This document shows positions 5,724 through 10,623 of a stretch of DNA of 10,623 nt, one piece after another. The position numbers and the translations under genes are program-made. Source of the stretch: Gryganskiella cystojenkinii (taxonomy: Eukaryota > Mortierellomycota > Mortierellomycetes > Mortierellales > Mortierellaceae); NCBI GenBank assembly GCA_015852425.1, contig JAAAIG010001113.1, positions 1 to 10,623 of the forward strand, written 5' to 3'. Positions within the stretch are counted from its first letter, which is position 1; every line of letters begins with the position of its first letter. The notes beneath the pieces are model-generated. The model did not search any database. It was not told the DNA's origin and saw nothing but the letters and a program-made list of their open reading frames with translations.

Positions 5724-8234
5724 CTACGAAACACCTTTCAACTGGAATGTGCCGGTATTCCATCCATAGGCTCTCGTCAATCGTCTCCCGAACTGCCTTG
5801 CCATTCTAAACGGGATCTTGGAGACTGGGTGCGGCTCGTGAAATTGAATAGAGCGCTCCGATACTACAAACTTGTTGGACAGCAGCACGGGTGAGAAATG
5901 CCAAATTGAACCATAAAGCTTCTCGATCGCAAAGCCAACCGCACCCATGGCATGCAAGAAATCGACCCAAGGAATCTCGCCAGGCTGATTATGGACAGAC
6001 GGTTGATAGAACAAGGTCGAGAACACCTTCAAGGCGCGATCGTCGACCGGGATCTTGGGCAAACCATCATCAAAGTCAAAGTCGTCCGAGGGATCCGAGG
6101 CAGAGGCGACCGTTGTACCGGTGGAAGAAGCGACACCGCGCGTCTTAGCCTTGGACTTTGATTTTGCACTCTTCTTTTTTGGCTGCTGGCTACTCTCGTT
6201 ATCAAGATCCAACTGTGACAAAGACTGTACAATATCCTTCTGTTGGATTTTCGCTGACGGAGCCTTCGCCTTGACAGGCTCGACCCAAGGTGGTGTCCTG
6301 TAGACAAGACGACCCTCCAACAGTTTGGAAAACGGTGCCCGCTTCGCATCGTTAGCCTTGCGCCACATCAGCCTATCGACCGTCGCCCAGAACGCATCCA
6401 GGTTCCGTTCCGATTGCTGGATCACTGCTGTCGTTTCCTTGGTGCTACGTTTCTCCACTGGATACGCAAACTGGCTGCTCGAGGGATCAACATTCGGCCA
6501 TGGAAAGCGACCGTCCGCACCGAGATCGAGGGCATCAAGCAATAGGTTTTGTTTGATGAGCTTGTTCCGGAGTCCGTCCTTGTATTTGACCATCTCAGTA
6601 TCAAAGGTCGAGGCCCAGGGCTGGAAGAGCTCGATCTGGCGTTGACATTCTGCCATGAGGGACAGATCCTCGATCACACTTGTGACCAGAGGCGAGAGAA
6701 ACCCTTTGGCCCTGGGATCATTCTCGACCAAGCGATCGAGTTCATCGAGGAGGTGAGACATACCACAGAGCTCTCTCTGATCATCGTCCCACATCAACAG
6801 AAAGAGTGCCAGCAGACTCGAAAGAGTCTTGTCCTTGGTCGAGGCTGGCTTCCGAATGGTCGAGACAACGTGGTTGTTGCCTTCTTCATACTCAGGTCTT
6901 CGAGCAAATGACTGGATGATCGGTGGAGAGGCTACAGCAATCGTCTGGAGAATCTGAACAGGAGCCCGGATATATACCTCTAAATTGTACTGCAACTCTA
7001 GGAGGACCTCCAGGAGATCTTGGGGAAGCTTGCTGTCCGGCGTGATCTTGTGCTTGTACTTTTCTTGAAGAGTCATTGCCGTGTGGATAAGAGAACTTAA
7101 ATTGCTCCAGATCATGTAATTGCGATATCCACCTCCGATTTCAACCGCAAAGACTCGCTCCCAGAGTTCCTTGCTGTTCTCGGGTCGCATCAACGAGTGC
7201 TTTTGTCCAAGGGTATCCAGCATGGCCTCCTGTCGGTGGTCCCGACCCTCCATCATGACCTGCGCAAAGTAACTGGGATCCTCTCGCATAGACCAGAAAT
7301 GATCCTCCGACGCAGACTTCTTGGCTTCGACAAGGTCAAACAGACGACGAAGATCAAGACTCGCGGGCAAACGATAGGGTCCCGTTGCGATCACTTCCTT
7401 TAAAGAAATCACGCCACCGGGCTCGATTAAAGACAAAGCTGGAGGCTCGGGTTCGATTGGACTGACATCGCTAGCTAAGGACTCTCGGGGCATGTCGTGA
7501 AGGATTTGGAGACAGCACTCGAGGAGAAACGCATAGATCCGCTCTTGAACCTCTAGTACCTGAATGCCTTTTCCGGGTTGGTCGCCACGCTGGGATATCA
7601 ACCAGTCATACGCGTCTGGATGGTCGTCCCAGGAATAAAGATGTCCATAGGTCTCAGGTGTGTTGCCTCTAAACATCATGACATGTTCATTCAGGAAGCT
7701 TGGTTGCACCTTCCAGCTGGTGAACGAAAAACTGAACGAATCCCGGTCGGCGGCCGCAAATGCTGATGGGAAATTGCGCGCTCGGGTGTTGAGGAAGATG
7801 AGGAGAAGTTTAGGCTTGAGAAGATCCTCTTGGTTGATGTGTGGCCAAAAGTAAGGATCTTTGTTGAATTCTTTGGTGCGACGATGGGTGGCGGCACGGC
7901 TATTGCTGGATAAGAGTTCACGGAAAAAGACCTCGGTGTCTGGACGATGATAGACCGACATATTGGGCCAGGCGGACGTGAGGATGTTCTTGCGCTGAGG
8001 TCGACTCTTCCCGAGCCAGCGTTTCTGGATAAGGGCCTCGTGTCGTTGGATAATATGGTTCAGTAGATGCCAGTCGCTAAAGATCTTGTCAACTCGCTTT
8101 TTGGCCTCGGCTCTGACCTCTGCCGGGGACGGATAGGACGATGGACCGGGGTATCGGGTGTGACTGAAGAAAGCCCTGTAGTCCATCTCAGAGACAAAGC
8201 CCTCAGCAGCTGAGGCGTCATCGTCGTAACTCAT
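5724..8234 (-). CDS. Copy C: large fungal protein with RHEALIQKRW N-terminal block and HicA-like C-terminal domain
   Basis: An intact, intron-free frame of 836 residues. The ATG at 8232-8234 has A at -3; the open frame extends further upstream only through a TTG, so this ATG is preferred. Order of parts: acidic N-terminus (MSYDDDASAAEGF); conserved block (RHEALIQKRW 64-73, WPNM 89-92, PYFWPHINQEDLLKPK 127-142, AFAAADRDSF 158-167); PGKGIQVLEVQER (220-232), where copy A diverges; a helical middle with SPIEPEPP (258-265), REDP (317-320), QPWAS (538-542) and ERNLDAFW (609-616); a linker with SQLDLDNE (673-680), a basic run KKKSAKSKSKAKTRG (686-700, nuclear-localisation-like) and an acidic DDFDFDDG (717-724); then the C-terminal domain 735-836 with GSIWHF (775-780), FHEPHP (798-803) and GRRLTRAYGW (816-825). 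It is clearly paralogous to B, strongest at both ends and weakest in the middle. Function unknown; the C-terminal domain suggests RNA binding by fold resemblance only. Confidence 0.88.
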   Translation of the reverse strand: MSYDDDASAAEGFVSEMDYRAFFSHTRYPGPSSYPSPAEVRAEAKKRVDKIFSDWHLLNHIIQRHEALIQKRWLGKSRPQRKNILTSAWPNMSVYHRPDTEVFFRELLSSNSRAATHRRTKEFNKDPYFWPHINQEDLLKPKLLLIFLNTRARNFPSAFAAADRDSFSFSFTSWKVQPSFLNEHVMMFRGNTPETYGHLYSWDDHPDAYDWLISQRGDQPGKGIQVLEVQERIYAFLLECCLQILHDMPRESLASDVSPIEPEPPALSLIEPGGVISLKEVIATGPYRLPASLDLRRLFDLVEAKKSASEDHFWSMREDPSYFAQVMMEGRDHRQEAMLDTLGQKHSLMRPENSKELWERVFAVEIGGGYRNYMIWSNLSSLIHTAMTLQEKYKHKITPDSKLPQDLLEVLLELQYNLEVYIRAPVQILQTIAVASPPIIQSFARRPEYEEGNNHVVSTIRKPASTKDKTLSSLLALFLLMWDDDQRELCGMSHLLDELDRLVENDPRAKGFLSPLVTSVIEDLSLMAECQRQIELFQPWASTFDTEMVKYKDGLRNKLIKQNLLLDALDLGADGRFPWPNVDPSSSQFAYPVEKRSTKETTAVIQQSERNLDAFWATVDRLMWRKANDAKRAPFSKLLEGRLVYRTPPWVEPVKAKAPSAKIQQKDIVQSLSQLDLDNESSQQPKKKSAKSKSKAKTRGVASSTGTTVASASDPSDDFDFDDGLPKIPVDDRALKVFSTLFYQPSVHNQPGEIPWVDFLHAMGAVGFAIEKLYGSIWHFSPVLLSNKFVVSERSIQFHEPHPVSKIPFRMARQFGRRLTRAYGWNTGTFQLKGVS

Positions 8235-9044
8235 TATTTTTTTATCCTTGTTCGAGAAAAGTAGTAGCGGCAAATAGCGTGTGAGCAAAGTTCATTCAAG
8301 TGCATTCGCATGATGATGTATTGATGCCAACAATGTACACAGAAAAGACTGTACCCTTCTTTCGATAAGTTTCTCGAGGTAGCGCGATGAGTTGGAGAGA
8401 GAAATGTCCTTGGTGATGGGAAGTTTTTTTTGGAAGATGAGATGTGTGGTCGTTGGGGAGGGAAGACTAAAAATCGATTGGTTTTAATTGTGTCGGAAGG
8501 TCACGTGAAGGATTAGGTTGAATTGGCGCATGCTTTCAGTGCGGAACAAAAAAATCTGCTGGAAACAGGCCTGTGCACCTTCTGCGCGGGTTGAGGAAAC
8601 AGTGCGTTGCGCTGGACTTCAAAGGCAGCCTTGCCAGTTGTGTTTCTCCCTTCCAGTCGGCCACTCCAGTTGCGGTACTCGGCGAGATAGAAGAGAAGAA
8701 ATAAAAGAAATGATCGTAGATCTGCTTCCGCTGCTCTTACCAGTTCGGCGTAGGTGAGGGCAGGGGCGTGGAGATCCTTTGGTGGTTGCGAGTTACAACT
8801 CTGAACGCTGGAAGGAGAAACAGAGAGTACATGGTCGCAGGGACCGCTTGAATGATGGCTAGGTGCGGAAATGAAGAAACGGAAAGTACTTCCTTATTGC
8901 GATCGCTGGGCGGACGATAACGTGTTGGTGACGTGAATACTTTTCGCGTCATTCCCTCTTTTCTTCTTCTTTTATCCACATATCTTGTGGAAACGGACAT
9001 AACCGGTTCAACCGATTGCCCTTGCAGAACGCGTGCCTTTCTAG
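8235..9044. other. Intergenic region: promoter side of copy C and flank of the hAT relic
   Basis: About 0.8 kb with no supported gene. Positions 8235 to about 8510 should carry the 5' UTR and promoter of copy C. Only short frames exist at 8518-9000, and none resembles a known domain. If the hAT relic to the right once had an N-terminal BED-type zinc finger it should lie here, but I could not recognise the Cys/His pattern, nor a terminal inverted repeat. Confidence 0.4.
8472..8507 (-). promoter_or_regulatory. Candidate promoter motifs upstream of copy C (AATCGATT/CCAAT and CACGTG)
   Basis: The palindrome AATCGATT (8472-8479) overlaps ATTGG (8477-8481), which reads CCAAT on the gene strand, about 240 bases upstream of the ATG. 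A CACGTG E-box is at 8502-8507. CCAAT (HAP/NF-Y) and CACGTG (bHLH factors) are common fungal promoter elements. The AATCGATT plus CCAAT combination is also found upstream of copy A. Confidence 0.25.
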
Positions 9045-9590
9045 ATCCTCACGTCTCATGCACTTATCCGTTTGGTATCTTTCCTCAACCCCAGCTTGAA
9101 GTCGATTAGTGCTCAAGCTCTGGTTGATGAACGGGCCCAAGCACAGAAGCGGCTTATCGCACATATCTCGAGAAGAGAGTTGATCGTGTCTCGATCGCTC
9201 TTAACGGGTGGGCCAGTCGAGACCACCGGAGGTACCTTGGAATCATCTACTCGTTTTTCTCGACGTCGACTGCCACGTTATCGTTTGTTATTGGAATGGA
9301 TAGCCATACTGGATCACAGACTGCAGAGGTTTTTGAAGGCATCAGTTGGTAATTGCTGCTCTTGTTATGCAGTTTTTCTGTAAAGACGTCCCAAGGTTTG
9401 AAATCTAACTTGGTTATGCTTTATTTATTTCATTTCTGTGGACAAGCTCCTCGCTGGGTGGACCTTCGAGGTCATACCTTGGGTGTCACCACTGACCAAG
9501 GGAGTAAAGTCAAGAAGGCGATGGATGGGCACGGCATTTTTTGAGAGGCATGTCTGGTACTCAAACGGTTTAAGGGATAGTATCCACTGA
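9045..9590 (+). mobile_element. Degenerate hAT-superfamily transposase relic
   Basis: Three pieces in hAT order can be read. Frame 1 (9054 to about 9165) gives ALIRLVSFLNPSLKSISAQ, matching the segment before the catalytic core (F-x-x-L-x-x-LNP). After a frameshift near 9165-9190 a second frame gives IALNGWASRDHRRYLGII and then MDSHTGSQTAEVFEGI (to 9349), matching the core's L-(D)-GW-(T/A)S ... HTG; the usual catalytic Asp of the first motif reads Asn here. The same frame resumes at about 9447-9541 with LGVTTDQGSKVKKAM, matching the hAT (V/I)TTDNASN motif. The gap (9349-9446) starts GTAATT, contains CTAAC at 9405-9409 and ends CAAG, so it may be an old intron, although its 98-nt length does not keep frame. 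A homopolymer shift near 9542 then gives RHVWYSNGLRDSI, like the following CxAHxLxLxxxxGL segment. Multiple frame breaks make it a pseudogene. The C-terminal dimerisation region and terminal repeats were not found. Confidence 0.65.
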
Positions 9591-10623
9591 TCCCATGGTT
9601 CTCGAGTGTCCGTTTCTTTCAATCTTGCAAAAATTCACTTCCGGCCATTGCTTCCTGATTTCCATGCAGATCGACCTCATTCGTTCTTCATCCAAGGGAC
9701 AAGCATAGACCCCAAACTCTACTGGTTTCTTGGCAGGTGATGAGAGTCAGGCCATTCGAAAACCAGGCGCCATCAAACCGTTCTCCAAGAGCTCCTGAAC
9801 ATCCATAGAATCCAACTACACACTCGCACACTCAGATGGATCGGTCTCGGCAACACTGCCAGCTCGGACGTCGACTCCTACAGACGCCGCCTGTATTCAT
9901 GATATACACATCTACAATCATGAAGGCTCGTTCCAACTATCTCAATCATCTCGCCTTTCTTGTCAGGCCCTGTCAACTACGATCTCGCTCATCGTCGATT
10001 GCGGTTGCAGTAATAGTTCTCATGAAAAATAGCGCCAATAAAACAATATTTGATTGAAGAATTTTCGCGTTTGGTACTTTGAGTCATTGCCGCTGCCTTC
10101 TTGTCCAAGAAGCGAACGTCTGTAATTACAGGTGAAGCAACTAGAACCCTGTTTTCTTCGGAGAGAAATGACAACAAAAGTCGAGCTTAGATATCACGCA
10201 CTGTGCTTGTTGTTGCTTTGTTAAGAGATTGTGCGATTATCATTTATGAACAGCCAGCACGATCTTAGTTTAATGTGGTTGATTGTTGAAAAAAAGAAAG
10301 CTGTTGTTTATTGCCAGTGGTTCTCACTATTTGGTAATCGCTATCTTGGCCTGCTCTCGGTCAACTGTCTTTGAACAAGTTGTGCAGGGCACGCCACGAG
10401 CAGGCGGCAGGCCTTCGTACCCCACCCCACTCATTACCTGGTTTGAAAAGAACTCCTAAGGTCGACGACTGCATCTTCCAACCAACACCAGCACTGACTC
10501 TCAAAGCCGTCTTCCTTCACCTAGCCTCTTCAGTCACGAAGAACCTTATGTTACCAACCGCGATGAGTACATCGTCCTGATATTGATTGTGGAAGGAGGA
10601 GAAAAGAGATGCAGTGACCGACA
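9591..10623. other. Right-hand region without a recognised gene
   Basis: About 1 kb with only short open frames (the longest about 70 codons, at 9836-10057 and 10371-10580, plus strand), none with a recognisable domain. Positions 9591 to about 9800 may be further decayed hAT sequence: one frame reads QIDLIRSSSKGQA, loosely like the hAT segment after the AH motif, but this is weak. The DNA from 10060 to 10340 is A+T-rich and looks non-coding. No tRNA or rRNA was recognised. Confidence 0.35.

Noticed and set aside
6549..6911. 120-codon plus-strand frame opposite copy C
   Set aside because: Antisense shadow of the QPWAS-containing middle region; no start context or domain support.
2215..8234. 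A toxin-antitoxin pair (HicA with HicB) reading
   Set aside because: No small partner gene resembling HicB is seen next to either copy, and the HicA-like part is a domain at the end of a large protein, so a classical toxin-antitoxin module is not supported.

Overview
This window looks like a piece of a filamentous fungal genome. The genes have no Shine-Dalgarno-like sites, AATAAA-type poly(A) signals follow stop codons, long T/A homopolymers lie between genes, and there are fungal-style CTAAC branch-point motifs and relics of eukaryotic transposons. The LINE-like fragment at the left edge resembles reverse-transcriptase tails I associate with early-diverging (Mucoromycota-type) fungi, while the main gene family reminds me of large hypothetical proteins in filamentous fungi generally. 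I do not assign a phylum.

The core is a head-to-tail array of one paralogous family, all on the minus strand. From right to left: copy C (5724-8234, 836 aa, intact), relic D (5141-5263, only the last ~40 codons plus the 3' flank), copy B (2215-4710, 831 aa, intact) and copy A (394-1119, 241 aa, N-terminal part only). Intact members share an N-terminal block (motif RHEALIQKRW ... WPNM ... WPHINQEDLLKPK), a long helical middle, a lysine-rich linker, and a conserved ~100-residue C-terminal domain (GSxWHF ... FHEPHP ... GRRLxRAYGW). By pattern that last domain resembles the small HicA/YcfA fold (a dsRBD-like RNA-binding or RNase fold known from prokaryotic toxin-antitoxin modules), here as the tail of a large eukaryotic protein. 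This is the most interesting content of the window.

The array is decaying and shows mobile-element activity. Copy A stops near a reading frame on the same strand (361 to 1, running off the window) that resembles the C-terminal region of a LINE reverse transcriptase. Relic D is what remains of a deleted copy. On the right, about 9045-9590 on the plus strand, is a frameshifted hAT-superfamily transposase relic. The remaining intergenic stretches (1120-2214, 4711-5140, 5264-5723, 8235-9044, 9591-10623) hold candidate promoter motifs, poly(A) signals, homopolymers and one doubtful open frame, but no other gene I can support.
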